In this document: one piece after another, positions 43,885-54,350 of the stretch
Numbering within the stretch: the first letter of the stretch is position 1
Layout of the letters: the number at the start of each line of letters is the position of its first letter
Origin: Dipteris shenzhenensis
Lineage: Eukaryota > Polypodiophyta > Polypodiopsida > Gleicheniales
DNA: 64,000 nucleotides
Reading direction: 5' to 3' (one strand)
Assembly (NCBI GenBank): GCA_047967505.1
Contig: CM106540.1
Program-made: the position numbers and the translations under genes
The notes under the pieces: generated by a model
Databases searched by the model: none
Told to the model about the DNA's origin: nothing
What the model saw: the letters and a program-made list of their open reading frames with translations, nothing else

Positions 43885-44411
43885 CAGCCCATTATGCAGC
43901 TTAAATTCAGCATGCCCCTAGCTTGATGGCCTCTATAACTCCACAAATATGGGAGCTGCCTTAGAATCCTGCATGTATTCCTCTTGAATACCATGAATCC
44001 ACTCCTGGTAGATGGTAGAAATGGCAGACGGTAGAAATGGCAGACAAACTGCAAGCCCACATACGGGATAAGGCATCTGCAACCACGTTTTCTTTCCCTT
44101 TCCTGTATTCGATGTCGAAATCATAAGACTGAACCTTAGCCAGCCACCTCTTCTGCTTCATTGACAAGTTGGGCTGCGTAAGGAAATACCTGAGTGTCCT
44201 ATGATCTGTCTTAACCTTGATTTTGCTACCACACAGGTAGTGGTGTTATTTTTCAAAAGCATGGAGAATAGCCAACATTTCTTGATCATACACATGATAA
44301 TCTAGTTCCTTGGCATCCAATTTCCTGCTTTTAAAAGCAATTACCCCATGTTCTTGTCTTAGCACAGCCCCTAATCCTTTTCCACTGGCACATGCCTCCA
44401 CAATGAAAGTA
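43885..44411 (-). pseudogene. Element C RNase H, downstream of element D
   Basis: Resumes SCTFIVEACASGKGLGAVLR, then AFKSRKLDAKELDYHVYDQE, a stop, HHYLCGSKIKVKTDHRTLRY and SYDFDIEYRKGKENVVADAL. The family has VECDAS where ACAS stands, so the first RNase H Asp is also lost. Confidence 0.82.
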
Positions 44412-44416
44412 CATGA

Positions 44417-45136
44417 TATTAAAATGGCAGCGGAAGATGTAAACAAACTGAAATTATAGAGCCACACAGAGAACACTAGAGATAACAAAAAGTACCACCA
44501 CTAATCTGCTGTAAATCAGCCCTTAAACCAGGGCAGCAACTGAAATACAAGATATCTTGAATAAGATAGAAAACAGGAGCTGCAGGAGAGGCTGAACTGA
44601 AGCAGAGAAAAAGGGAGGAACACAAGAAAGCTGAAGCCTGAGAGCACGGAGGCAGGAGAAGCCTGAAACGAAGAGGCAGGGGCCTGGAGTGAAGAGGCTA
44701 GAGGAGCCTGAACTGAGGAGGCAAGAGCCTAGAGAAGAGGAGGCTGAAGGAGCCTGGGTGAAGAGGCAGGAACCTTGGAACAAGGGAACTGTAGAGGCCT
44801 GGAGCGGGGAGGCAAGAGCCCTGAAGAGGCAAGATCTGCTGCGGGAGTGTGGGCAGCCAACTGAGCAGCTGAGAGGGGGCTCTGAGGGGATGGTCAGGAG
44901 CAGGCTGTATGCTGGAGCCTTGAGGAGCTGCAAGAAGTGATAGATGAAATGAAGGGAAGGAGGCCCTTTTATAGGGCAGGCCAAGGGGGGGAGTTGGCCA
45001 GTTTGGCTGGACCGACCAGCCTGGTCGGTCAGGCCAACTGGGCCGACCAGCTGGTCGGCCAGCCTACCCCCTCTGGCCCCCCTTGCTGCATGGGGGCTGG
45101 TCAACTGGCCACGCCTGGAGATGCTGAATCTCAACA
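44417..45136 (-). mobile_element. Element D 3' LTR
   Basis: 720 bp. The minus-strand TATA box GCCCTATAAAAGGGCC lies near 44970. Confidence 0.95.
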
Positions 45137-48100
45137 CCCCCTCTCAGCTCCAGGGTGTGGCACAAGACCCAGAGAGCTGGTATGACGTTGGAGAAGGGGA
45201 GGAGAAACAGATTTGGTAAATATGTCGGCGACGTTGTCGGAAGTGGTGCTGAAGAGGAGCACAATGGTACCGTCAAGAACCTTCTCTCGCGTGTAGTGGT
45301 ACTGAATTTCAATGTGTTTTGTCCGAGCATGAAAGACCGGATTGCGAGCAAGGGCAATACAGCTTTGATTGTCACAAAAAAGTGTGGTAGAAGTGGATTG
45401 CTGAAAACCACAATCGAGAAGAAGGCGCCGAAGCCACACAGCCTCACAAGTGGCACTACACATAGCCCGATACTCAGCCTCGGTGGAAGATAGGGCGACC
45501 GTGGGTTGGCGTTTACTGGACCAGGAGATAGCCGCAGAGCCAAAGGAGAAAACATAGCCCGTGGTAGAGCGGCGAGAATCGGGGTCGCCAGCCCAATCGG
45601 AGTCACTCCAACCGCGGAGAGTGAGCGGGGAAGGAGAGGAACCACCGGCAGCATAAAAGAGCCCGAAAGTAGAGGTCCCCTGAAGATAGCGGAGGAGACG
45701 TCGAGCAGCTTGCCAATGAGAAAGCAAAGGGGTTTGCATGAAGATACTGAGGGTGCCGACAGAGAAGCCGAGATCCAGTCGAGTGTTAAGTAGCCAAAGA
45801 AGAGATCCAACAAGCTGGCGGTAGAGGGAGGCATCAGGATAAGCAGTGGACCCAGAAGCAGAGAGTTTAGCGTTGGGATCCATGGGAGAGGTGATGGGCC
45901 GACAGTCAGCCATGTGGAAAGTTTCGAGTAGCTCTTGAACATAGCGTTGCTGAGAGACAAAATACCCCCTCTTAGTCTGCCAAATCTCAAGACCCAAGAA
46001 AAAATGGAGAAGGCCCATATCCGTCATCTCAAATTCAGTTTGAAGAGCAACTTTAATGGCAAGGATATGATTGGTATGACTCCCGGTGAGGATTAAATCA
46101 TCCACATAAAGAATGATGAAGGTATGAAGCTGTCCTTCATGAAAAAGATAAAGATTGGGATCAGCCAGAGAGCGAAGAAGTCCTTGGCGGCAGAAGAAGG
46201 TATCAATACGCTGATTCCAGGCCCGAGGAGCTTGCTTGAGACCGTAGACAGCCTTGCGAAGGCGACAGACCATGAAAGGAGAACGAGAATTAATGAAGCC
46301 GGGCGGCTGATCCACATATACCTCTTCATGAAGATCACCATTCAAAAATGCAGATTTGACGTCCATTTGAAAGATGGGCCACTGATGATGGGCGGCAAGA
46401 GCGAGGATCGTGCGGATGGTGCTCATCCGGGCGGTAGGTGCAAAGGTCTCTCCATAGTCGATGCCGGGTCGTTGGGCATAGCCTTTAGCCACCAGCCGAG
46501 CTTTATACTTGTCGACAGAACCATCAGAGGCGTATTTTGTTTTGAAAATCCACCGGACACCAATGACGGAACGATGTGAGGGACGAGGAACAAGGTCCCA
46601 GGTGTGGTTCCGAAGAAGAGCATGAATTTCCGCTTCCATAGCCTGTTTCCAATGAGGCTGGGCCAAAGCCTGAGGAACGGTAGTGGGCTCACGAGTGGCG
46701 AGGATGCGAGACATAAGGGCCAAATTGACATGAAGGGGATCAGAAGAGGACGGTGGGAGATGGCGATGAGAGCGACGAGGTCCATCATCAGGGGGTGGTT
46801 CGGAGTAGGGATCCTCAAGACCGGAGGAGCGGAGAGTATCAATGAGCCATCGCGGAACACGTACCGAGCGGGGTTCCAAAGGAGGAGCAGACGAGGGTGG
46901 AGCCGGAGAAGGAGGCGGAGGAGAGAGAATAGGAGGTGATGTACCGGGGGACGAGGCAGGTGGAGGGAGAGAGGGCTCCGGGGCATCGGACGGATCTCCA
47001 AGAACAGGAGGAGAGTCAGAGGATGTCGGAAGGACCTGCTCGTCGAAAAGAACATCCCTGCTCACGGAGATAATGCGGCGGTGAGGATCATAGAGGCGAT
47101 AGCCAGTGGAGACAGAGTTGTAGCCTACGAACAAGAGCTTGTGGGACTTAGGATCAAGCTTTCCACGATCAGATTTAGGAATATGAACATAAGCATCACA
47201 GCCAAATACCCGAAAATGGGAAACATTGGGCTTAGATCCATAGTAAGCCTGATAAGGGGTCATGCCTGGGACTGCTAATGTCGGAGAGCGGTTAAGAGTA
47301 TGGATGGCGGTCATCATGGCCTCGGCCCAAAGAGACTGAGGGAGTTGACTGTGAGTGAGCATGGTCCGAGCCATTTCAACACCGGTACGATGTTTACATT
47401 CAACCACACCATTATCAGAAGGGGTACCTGTGTTGGCAAATTCCCGTTTGACACCATGACTACTCAAGAACCGATCAAACTCGAGAGAGGTGAATTCACC
47501 ACCTTTATCAGCACGAAGAATTTTGAGGGAGTGATTGGATTCTTTTTCCACCATGGCTAGCCAGGTCTGGAAACGACTGAAAGCCAGATCCTTGTGGGAA
47601 AGAAAATAGATCCAAGAGTAGCGACTGAAATCATCAACAAGGAGCATGTAGTACGAGGCTCCCCCAAGGGACATAATCTGCATAGGGCCACATAGGTCGA
47701 GGTGAACAAGACCAAGCGGAACAGTGGCACGGCGAGAGGCATGATGAGTGAACGGCTCGCGATGTTGTTTGCCCAATATGCAAGAGGGACAGAGACCTTG
47801 GCGAGTGCCGACGTTAGGGAGGCCGAGGACAAGCTGATCACGGAAAGCACGATGAAGAGCATCAATGTGTAAATGACCAAACCGATAATGCCAAAGGTCG
47901 CCAAGAGAGGTTCCTGTAAGGGAGGGAAGGGCAACAAGCTTGTAGATACCATTAGTAGAATGGCCGGTCCAAACCGGCTGTCCGGTGGCACGATCGCGGA
48001 TGGTGACAGAGGCTGCTTCAAACTCAACTTTCATATTGTTTTGACAAATCTGATGAACCGAAAGGAGATGAAAGCCGAGAGACGGAACATAAAGAACACG

Positions 48101-49276
48101 AGAAGAGTGTTTACCCCCTTTGCCATCAGGAATAATATCAAGAGAGCCCTCTGAATGAACAGGAATAGAGTGCTTATCGCCGATGCAGACACGACCAGAA
48201 TGAGGAGTGAGATCCTGGAGCAGCGAGGAGGAGGGGGTCATATGCCGAGAGGCCCCACTATCAACAATCCATTCACGAGCATCGGAGCTATGGAGAGCCA
48301 ATGACTCTGCTGCAGGAAGGGGGACCGAATTCAAGAGCTCAAGGTGAACAAATGCAGGAGTAGGGGTAAGGGAAGCATCAGCCGCAGCGGCCAGAGGTGC
48401 GTCAGCTCGTTTGTGTTTGCGGTATGGACAATTGCGCCAATAATGGCCAGGAGTGCCACAGTGATTGCAATTACCTTTGGGAGCAGGACGGTCACTGGAG
48501 GGATCTGAAGGAGATGAGTTATTGGCAGAGGACGGGGCATTCTTGGATCGTGATTTGGGACGATGGGCCACAAGAGCCTCAGAAGAACCATCAGAGGTTT
48601 TAGTGAACTGTTCCTCCTGATCCATCATCATGGGGACAAGTTCCTCCCAAGTGATGGTGCTGAGGCGGCCAGAGGTAATAAGAGAAGAATAGAATGCTGC
48701 ATATCGACTGTCAGTAATAACATGAGATAAGAGAGTAATAGCCATATCTTCGGAGGAGATAGCCTTGCCTGCATGGAGGATGTCCTGATGCATGCTCTGC
48801 ATTTTGTTGATGTGGTCCCGTATGGAAGGAGAAGTGGTTGGATCGAGGCGACGAAGCTGAACTTCCAAGGAAATACGTTTCATGGGAGTGACGCGAAGAT
48901 ACATGCCATCAAGAAATTCCCAAATAGCACGTGCAGAAGTAAGATGCTTGATATGATTGAGAACCCCTGGTTGACAATTGAGAAAGATGAACGAGCGTAC
49001 ACGAGCATTCAATTTATCCCAGATAAGAGAAGCATGTGGCTCCTCCTCAGGTGACGGACGAGGGATCCCGGGATCAACAAACTCAGCAAGATCATAAGAT
49101 TCCAATACAGACGCCATCTGAATTTTCCAAAGAGAATAATTGGTCCCATCTAACTGCCGAGCATCTGGAAATGTAGGAAGAGTGGGAATACGTACAGGCT
49201 TGTCAGACTCTTGAAAGAAACTGGACATAGGGGATACGCGAAGATCCGGAGTAGAATCCTTTGTTTCATCAGCCAT
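45131..49276 (-). CDS. Element D copia gag-pol polyprotein, intact
   Basis: 1381 codons in one frame. Gag covers about residues 30-230 (LDGTNYSLWKIQMASVLESY), with a CCHC zinc knuckle at 270-283 (C-NH-C-GTPG-H-YWRN-C). The protease has IVDSGAS at 337-343. GAG-pre-integrase is around 460-500 (HYRFGHL..C.SC..GK). The integrase catalytic triad is D527, D590 and E626, with 35 residues between the last two. A Pro/Ser-rich linker covers 750-800. RT runs about 885-1130 with KARLVAKGYAQ, MDVKSAFLNG and catalytic YVDD at 1057-1060. RNase H has D1225, E1266, D1302 and ADIFTK at 1350-1355. Length and order are normal for plant copia. The stop lies next to the 3' LTR. Confidence 0.97.
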   Translation of the reverse strand: MADETKDSTPDLRVSPMSSFFQESDKPVRIPTLPTFPDARQLDGTNYSLWKIQMASVLESYDLAEFVDPGIPRPSPEEEPHASLIWDKLNARVRSFIFLNCQPGVLNHIKHLTSARAIWEFLDGMYLRVTPMKRISLEVQLRRLDPTTSPSIRDHINKMQSMHQDILHAGKAISSEDMAITLLSHVITDSRYAAFYSSLITSGRLSTITWEELVPMMMDQEEQFTKTSDGSSEALVAHRPKSRSKNAPSSANNSSPSDPSSDRPAPKGNCNHCGTPGHYWRNCPYRKHKRADAPLAAAADASLTPTPAFVHLELLNSVPLPAAESLALHSSDAREWIVDSGASRHMTPSSSLLQDLTPHSGRVCIGDKHSIPVHSEGSLDIIPDGKGGKHSSRVLYVPSLGFHLLSVHQICQNNMKVEFEAASVTIRDRATGQPVWTGHSTNGIYKLVALPSLTGTSLGDLWHYRFGHLHIDALHRAFRDQLVLGLPNVGTRQGLCPSCILGKQHREPFTHHASRRATVPLGLVHLDLCGPMQIMSLGGASYYMLLVDDFSRYSWIYFLSHKDLAFSRFQTWLAMVEKESNHSLKILRADKGGEFTSLEFDRFLSSHGVKREFANTGTPSDNGVVECKHRTGVEMARTMLTHSQLPQSLWAEAMMTAIHTLNRSPTLAVPGMTPYQAYYGSKPNVSHFRVFGCDAYVHIPKSDRGKLDPKSHKLLFVGYNSVSTGYRLYDPHRRIISVSRDVLFDEQVLPTSSDSPPVLGDPSDAPEPSLPPPASSPGTSPPILSPPPPSPAPPSSAPPLEPRSVRVPRWLIDTLRSSGLEDPYSEPPPDDGPRRSHRHLPPSSSDPLHVNLALMSRILATREPTTVPQALAQPHWKQAMEAEIHALLRNHTWDLVPRPSHRSVIGVRWIFKTKYASDGSVDKYKARLVAKGYAQRPGIDYGETFAPTARMSTIRTILALAAHHQWPIFQMDVKSAFLNGDLHEEVYVDQPPGFINSRSPFMVCRLRKAVYGLKQAPRAWNQRIDTFFCRQGLLRSLADPNLYLFHEGQLHTFIILYVDDLILTGSHTNHILAIKVALQTEFEMTDMGLLHFFLGLEIWQTKRGYFVSQQRYVQELLETFHMADCRPITSPMDPNAKLSASGSTAYPDASLYRQLVGSLLWLLNTRLDLGFSVGTLSIFMQTPLLSHWQAARRLLRYLQGTSTFGLFYAAGGSSPSPLTLRGWSDSDWAGDPDSRRSTTGYVFSFGSAAISWSSKRQPTVALSSTEAEYRAMCSATCEAVWLRRLLLDCGFQQSTSTTLFCDNQSCIALARNPVFHARTKHIEIQYHYTREKVLDGTIVLLFSTTSDNVADIFTKSVSPPLLQRHTSSLGLVPHPGAERGC

Positions 49277-49577
49277 AACTGAAAACAGGGAATGGACAGC
49301 AACAAGGGGCTGAAGAGAACGGGGCTGGTGAAAAGATCAAGGTCTAGAACAGGGCCAATCTCAACAATCGAACCCAAAGATCAAGAGCCAATAAGTTCTG
49401 CCAGAAACCCCTGAATAAAGTCGTACGGGTGAAGACGGGAGCCGACCCGATGCGCGATGAAGGAAGGGGGGGAGAGGCTCTTGATGAAGCAGTAGGCTGC
49501 TATTGATAGTCCGGCGTACGGGAGGAAAAAAAATATAAAGTTCCCAGATCAAAGAGTAACCTGGTGCTCTGATACCA
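49277..49577 (-). promoter_or_regulatory. Element D leader with primer-binding site
   Basis: The 301 bp between 5' LTR and start codon. The primer-binding site TGGTATCAGAGC (49577-49566) directly abuts the LTR and matches initiator Met-tRNA. Confidence 0.9.
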
Positions 49578-50297
49578 TATTAAAATGGCAGCGGAAGATG
49601 TAAACAAACTGAAATTATAGAGCCACACAGAGAACACTAGAGATAACAAAAAGTACCACCACTGATCTGCTGTAAATCAGCCCTTAAACCAGGGCAGCAA
49701 CTGAAATACAAGATATCTTGAATAAGATAGAAAACAGGAGCTGCAGGAGAGGCTGAACTGAAGCAGAGAAAAAGGGGGGAACACAAGAAAGCTGAAGCCT
49801 GAGAGCACGGAGGCAGGAGAAGCCTGAAACGAAGAGGCGGGGGCCTGGAGTGAAAAGGCTAGAGGAGCCTGAACTGAGGAGGCAAGAGCCTAGAGAAGAG
49901 GAGGCTGAAGGAGCCTGGGTGAAGAGGCAGGAACCTTGGAACAAGGGAACTGTAGAGGCCTGGAGCGGGGAGGCAAGAGCCCTGAAGAGGCAAGATCTGC
50001 TGCGGGAGTGTGGGCAGCCAACTGAGCAGCTGAGAGGGGGCTCTGAGGGGATGGTCAGGAGCAGGCTGTATGCTGGAGCCTTGAGGAGCTGCAAGAAGTG
50101 ATAGATGAAATGAAGGGAAGGAGGCCCTTTTATAGGGCAGGCCAAGGGGGGGAGTTGGCCAGTTTGGCTGGACCGACCAGCCTGGTCGGTCAGGCCAACT
50201 GGGCCGACCAGCTGGTCGGCCAGCCTACCCCCTCTGGCCCCCCTTGCTGCATGGGGGCTGGTCGGCTGGCCACGCCTGGAGATGCTGAATCTCAACA
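49578..50297 (-). mobile_element. Element D 5' LTR
   Basis: 720 bp, almost identical to the 3' copy. The TATA box is near 50130 and would drive transcription of the polyprotein leftward. Confidence 0.95.
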
Positions 50298-51412
50298 CAT
50301 GAAAAATCAGGGCATGGCATACCAACACAGGAGCATGAGTGAGGGCGAATTTCAGGTCTTCAAAGCTGCGCTGTGCATCTGTAGACCACATAAAAGCATC
50401 CTTCTTCAAAAGGTCTGTCAAAGGGGCTGCCCTCTTGGCAAACTTGCGAATAAAGCGCCTGTAGAAGGAAGCAAGACCTAGAAATCACCAAGATACTCAA
50501 CCTCTTGTGCCATAAAAGTGCATTTGCTGGCTTTAGCATAAAGCTGATGCAACCTCAAAATTTCCAGCACTTGCTTGACATGTCTGATGTGCTACTGCTT
50601 ATCCTTGCTGTAAATGAGGATGTCATCAAAAAATACCAGCACATATTTGAAAAAGAGAGGCTGCAAATCTTGTTCATGAGTGCCTGGAAGGTAGCTAGTG
50701 CATTGGTCAATCCAAAAGGCATCACCTTGAACTCATACAGTCCCCTCTCTGTGCGAAAGGCTATCTTGTGCTCATCCCCAGCTTTCATTCTAATCTGATG
50801 ATAGCCGGACCTCAAATCAATCTTAGTGAAGAACTGAGCACCCTTGAGTTCATCCAACAGGTCATCTACCCTGGGGATTGGAAACCTGTTTTTGATGGTG
50901 ACCTTATTCAAGTCTCTGTAGTCAATGCACATACAGTAAGAACCATCCTTCTTTTTCACCAGGAGCACAAGGGATGCAAAAGGAGAAGTGCTATGAGTGA
51001 TGAAACTCTTCTGAAGTAAGTCCCTCACTTGAGTTGCCACTTCTTCCCGTTCTACCTTAGAGAGTCGGTATGGGGCCTTATTGATTGGCTTGCTGCCAGG
51101 TTCCAGGACGATGGCATGATCTACATCTCTTCTCGGAGGCAACTGTGATGGCAAATCAGCAAACACATCTGCAAACTCTGAGAGCAATCTATGCATATCA
51201 CAATCATCAACACGGGGAGTGCCACCCTCTTTAGTTACTAACACATTTAATGCATATATGGCGCTGCCCCTCTTGAGCTCTCTGGCCAACTGCCTTGCTG
51301 AAATGACCTGCAATTTAGGAGCTGCAATACCATGCAATGTAACTGATCCATCCCTGCGGACAAAGCTGAGGCATTGAAATCCATGCTGATTTTGTCCAAT
51401 GATTGCAACCAA
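50298..51412 (-). pseudogene. Element C reverse transcriptase, upstream of element D
   Basis: [55 protein letters not shown] and [18 protein letters not shown], then a frameshift near 50680 after which the catalytic FFDDILIYS is in a second frame. The end reads FAKRAAPLTDLLKKDAFMWS and PVLVCHALIFH, where element D cuts in. Confidence 0.85.
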
Positions 51413-51460
51413 TCACAGCCCACGACAACATCTATTGCGCCCATGTCAAGTGCCAAGAGA

Positions 51461-51721
51461 TCACCTGCAAATGTAGTCATCAGAGAACTTAATCCTTGCA
51501 TCTTGGCAACAAGATCTACTGATCATATGCTGTCCATTGGCCACTTCTACTCTCAGCCCATGGTCTATCTCAGTAGCAATCAGTCCCACCCTCTGTAAGG
51601 TCTTGTAGTTAACAAAACTGTGGGTGCTACCGCTGTCCACCAACACATGCACAATCCTGCCATTAATCATCCCTATTAATCTGATAGTATCAACACTTTT
51701 GGCACCCATCAAGGCATGCAT
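51461..51721 (-). pseudogene. Element C aspartic protease
   Basis: IVHVLVDSGSTHSFVNYKTL contains the intact catalytic DSG. The second half continues in another frame ([20 protein letters not shown], 51501-51247). Confidence 0.82.
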
Positions 51722-51831
51722 GGAAATAGTATAAAGTGTTGGCTGGGCATCCCATTAAACCTCATCCTCGTTCACAGGAGCATTACCACTTGCATCTTCA
51801 TGTACATAAAAAGGTATCTCATCGTGATGCT

Positions 51832-52611
51832 CTACAGAAAAGAGTGTTGGCATAGGCCTCTCATGCCACCAGTGGACAGAATCTCATACGAATGCGAAGC
51901 ATGAGTGTCATGCGCAGTAGCACCACCATGATCAAAAGGAAAGTCAATGCCCTTCGTGGCTCCAGTGTCAAGAGCCTCATCTGCATCATGTGTATTTGCC
52001 ATCTCATCGTCCGATGTATCCAAAGACCCTGGGGCATCAAACAAATCCTCGTCATCTGAGAGGTCAATGATCATGCTGAGCTTGGCAATACCACTGTTGC
52101 GCATCTTGCACACATTCTTGTGCTCAGGAGTCCATTTCTCGCCACATTTAAAACATAAGTTGGCCTTCTTTCTGCTGTCCACTATTGCCCGTGTCTGCTG
52201 TTTTATCTCAGCCTGCTCATTTCCAGCAGTAGGCTTGCCTCCCAGCTTGGCATCAAGATACCTATAAGGCCTGGCATACGGCATCTTACTACCCGAGACA
52301 GTAGGAAAGCAAGGAAATGGTGCTGCTGCAGATTTCTTGTCAGCCCACTCAGCAAACTTAGGCTTCGACTCACTGTCATACCCCATAGCATGCGAGCTGC
52401 CCATGGCATTTCTGTGCTTGCCATCATAATTAGGCTCGAATACTTCTGCAAGCTGAGCTGCCCTCTCAATTGTTTGAGGGTTATGTGCCTTCACATCTGC
52501 AGTGAGAGAAGAACTTAACCCATGGATGAAACGCAGCAACTTTCCCTTTTCAGATACGTCCTGCACGAACAGGGAAAGCCTCCAAAAATGTTGCAAGTAC
52601 TCTTGGACCAT
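51832..52611 (-). pseudogene. Element C gag
   Basis: The gag domain (MVQEYLQHFWRLSLFVQDVS, LLRFIHGLSSSLTADVKAHN) is followed by a CCHC-like knuckle C-FK-C-GEKWTPE-H-KNV-C with an enlarged middle loop, then an acidic tail. The N-terminus before 52611 is cut off by a stop (about 52612-52750 reads on as gag-like sequence). Confidence 0.8.
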
Positions 52612-52942
52612 ACCGGTCTATGACAAGGCATAAAATTCAGCCAAGTATTGATCCAACACAAGTGGAGATACAAATGTAGTGACCATCAATTCTTTGAAAC
52701 CCCTCCAACTGGTTGGTTTATGCTTGCATATGCATACCTGCAAAAATGATGCGCTAACTTCTTCAACGTCTAGCTTCATTGATTTGGGTGACGTCTAGCT
52801 TCAACGGTTGTACGATGGTGTTCCTTTGGTCTTGCTGTAGCTATTCAGTGATGTTGTCGTCATTGTACTGCTAGCAACTCCAGAGATTCATCTTGGAATG
52901 AGAAGAAAGGCTTAGAGTCCTAGGAAGGTGCTCTGATACCAA

Positions 52943-53261
52943 TGTAGAGAAGAGGGTAGGGACAGATTTGGAGAAAGGGGAATAGCGGAGCAGAAGGGAG
53001 AGAGAGAGAGAAAGAGGGGAAGAGGGAGAGGAAGGGTAGGAGAGAGAATGAGGTAAGAAAGAGAGGGAGAGATTGAGAGTGAGTAGGGAAGAGAGAGAGA
53101 GAGAGTGAGTGAGCGTAGGCAAGAAGGAGGAAGGGAGAGTAGATAGGATTAGATGTCACATCAAAAAGTACATAGTAGAGGGTGAATGGAGACTTATATA
53201 GTCCCTCCACATTTTCCACCTAAAGGGCCTGTAACTTGGCCTCTTTTTCCCCTTCATTACA
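52943..53261 (-). mobile_element. Element C 5' LTR
   Basis: 319 bp, GA-rich on plus, with one TATA box GACTATATAAGTC on the minus strand near 53195. The primer-binding site is at its inner edge. Confidence 0.9.
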
Positions 53262-53266
53262 ATACC

Positions 53267-54350
53267 CCTGGCATGGCGAGAGATACTTAGGGCAGCCCAA
53301 GATCCAGAGCATCTCCCTCAATGGTTTGGATAGTGCTCTAAGGCAAGACTGCCGCTCAGAGTACTAATTAGAGCCACACATAGTGATCCTTACCCAAATT
53401 TTTACAGCATTGGCCATGGTGAACAGCTATTGTTGGAGTCAAAAGCCGTGGACATCGACCCCAAGACAAAGATGCCTCGGCCCGGCAGGGGATCGAGTCC
53501 TAAGGCGAGAAGGGAGATGTTGGGTTATTGATACTACTAGTAGGGAGGTGTTATTTTTAGTGGCATTTGTGGCTTTGGGAGGACTAGCCATTGTAAGGGA
53601 TCCAGTGGGATCCTGGGGTGTGGTTTTAGCATTCCCGAGTGGGGAGGAGATAGAGTTGTTTTCCTACACCACACAGATTGACGGTCGACTCTTAGTTGGA
53701 GTCCTTGGCTAATATGCATGCGGGAGGGATAGGACGTGTCATTGAGGTCGGCAGAGGGGCCTTGACATGCACTTCGTGGATGCCACACATTTCCTCTTCG
53801 AAATCAAATTGGCAGTCCAAACAGAGAGGCTTTTTCTTTTTTCAAGTATTTCCTGACGTTCGCTCCACTAATGTTTTCTGGAAGTGATTACAAGACGCTA
53901 TGAGACGATCGCACACTACTTGTGGAGCTGCCCTACAGCTCAAAGGATTTGGTTGGGCTCCCCTAGGATCCTGGCAAAGCTATAGAGGATCCATCAAGTT
54001 TTCACTTAGGGAATGGTGGCCTAGCTTACAGAGGGGAGGCATGCCTTCTTCATCTAAACGACTTCACCGGCCTACTTCATTGATGCCAGGCAGATCACTA
54101 GCAAGGACATCCTTGATGCCTCTCCTCCAAGGAGAAGACCTACCGAGAGGACAGCGCTTGGGAGACCATTGCTAGCATCAATGCCTGACACATTTGGGAG
54201 GCTGACTGCATTCTTCACCCTTCTCGGTATTTGGCATGATCTCATCTACACCTTGCAGACCATCTGTGAGCAAAGTGCAGAGGATTCCAGGAAGACAGCC
54301 AAAAGGTGTGAGCAGTTCTGCAAGGCTTAGCCTGCAAGCACCTTCTATAC
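53267..54350 (+). pseudogene. LINE-2, 3' part after element C
   Basis: Continues LINE-2 beyond the target duplication. The frame at 53860-53970 reads RYETIAHYLWSCPTAQRIWL, a zf-RVT end (ETI.HLFW.CP.A..IW). The region before it (53383-53712) is open but weakly conserved. FGRLTAFFTLLGIWHDLIYT near 54190-54250 resembles the LINE C-terminus. Confidence 0.6.

Larger units (their letters stand above)
44417..50297 (-). mobile_element. Element D, intact Ty1/copia retrotransposon inserted in element C
   Basis: 5881 bp with two 720-bp LTRs that differ at about six positions, all transitions, and a perfect 5-bp target duplication CATGA (44412-44416, 50298-50302). The primer-binding site TGGTATCAGAGC (49577-49566) and a purine tract ending GAGGGGG (45137 side) frame a single uninterrupted polyprotein ORF. 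The LTR starts TGTTGAG but ends TTTTAATA on the element strand, so the ends are TG..TA rather than TG..CA. It is the youngest element in the window and the only one with an intact gene. It lies in sense with the cyclase gene. Confidence 0.95.
42468..53261 (-). mobile_element. Element C, Ty3/gypsy chromovirus inserted in LINE-2
   Basis: LTRs at 42468-42945 and 52943-53261 start TGTAGAGAAG and end CATTACA. The primer-binding site TTGGTATCAGAGCAC abuts the 5' LTR (52942-52928) and a purine tract ATGGGAAGGGATTGT abuts the 3' LTR. The flanks ATCCC (42463-42467) and ATACC (53262-53266) are a decayed target duplication inside LINE-2. The order gag, protease, RT, RNase H, integrase, chromodomain is kept, but the integrase core is deleted and element D is inserted in RNase H. 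Without D it is about 4.9 kb. Confidence 0.92.

Noticed and set aside
44523-45137. 204-codon minus-strand ORF, and its counterpart at 49684-50421
   Set aside because: They lie inside the two element D LTRs. The second also fuses with the element C RT frame across the insertion point. No domain.
45064-45990. 308-codon minus-strand ORF overlapping the copia polyprotein
   Set aside because: It is in another frame of the intact 1381-codon gene and has no recognisable domain.
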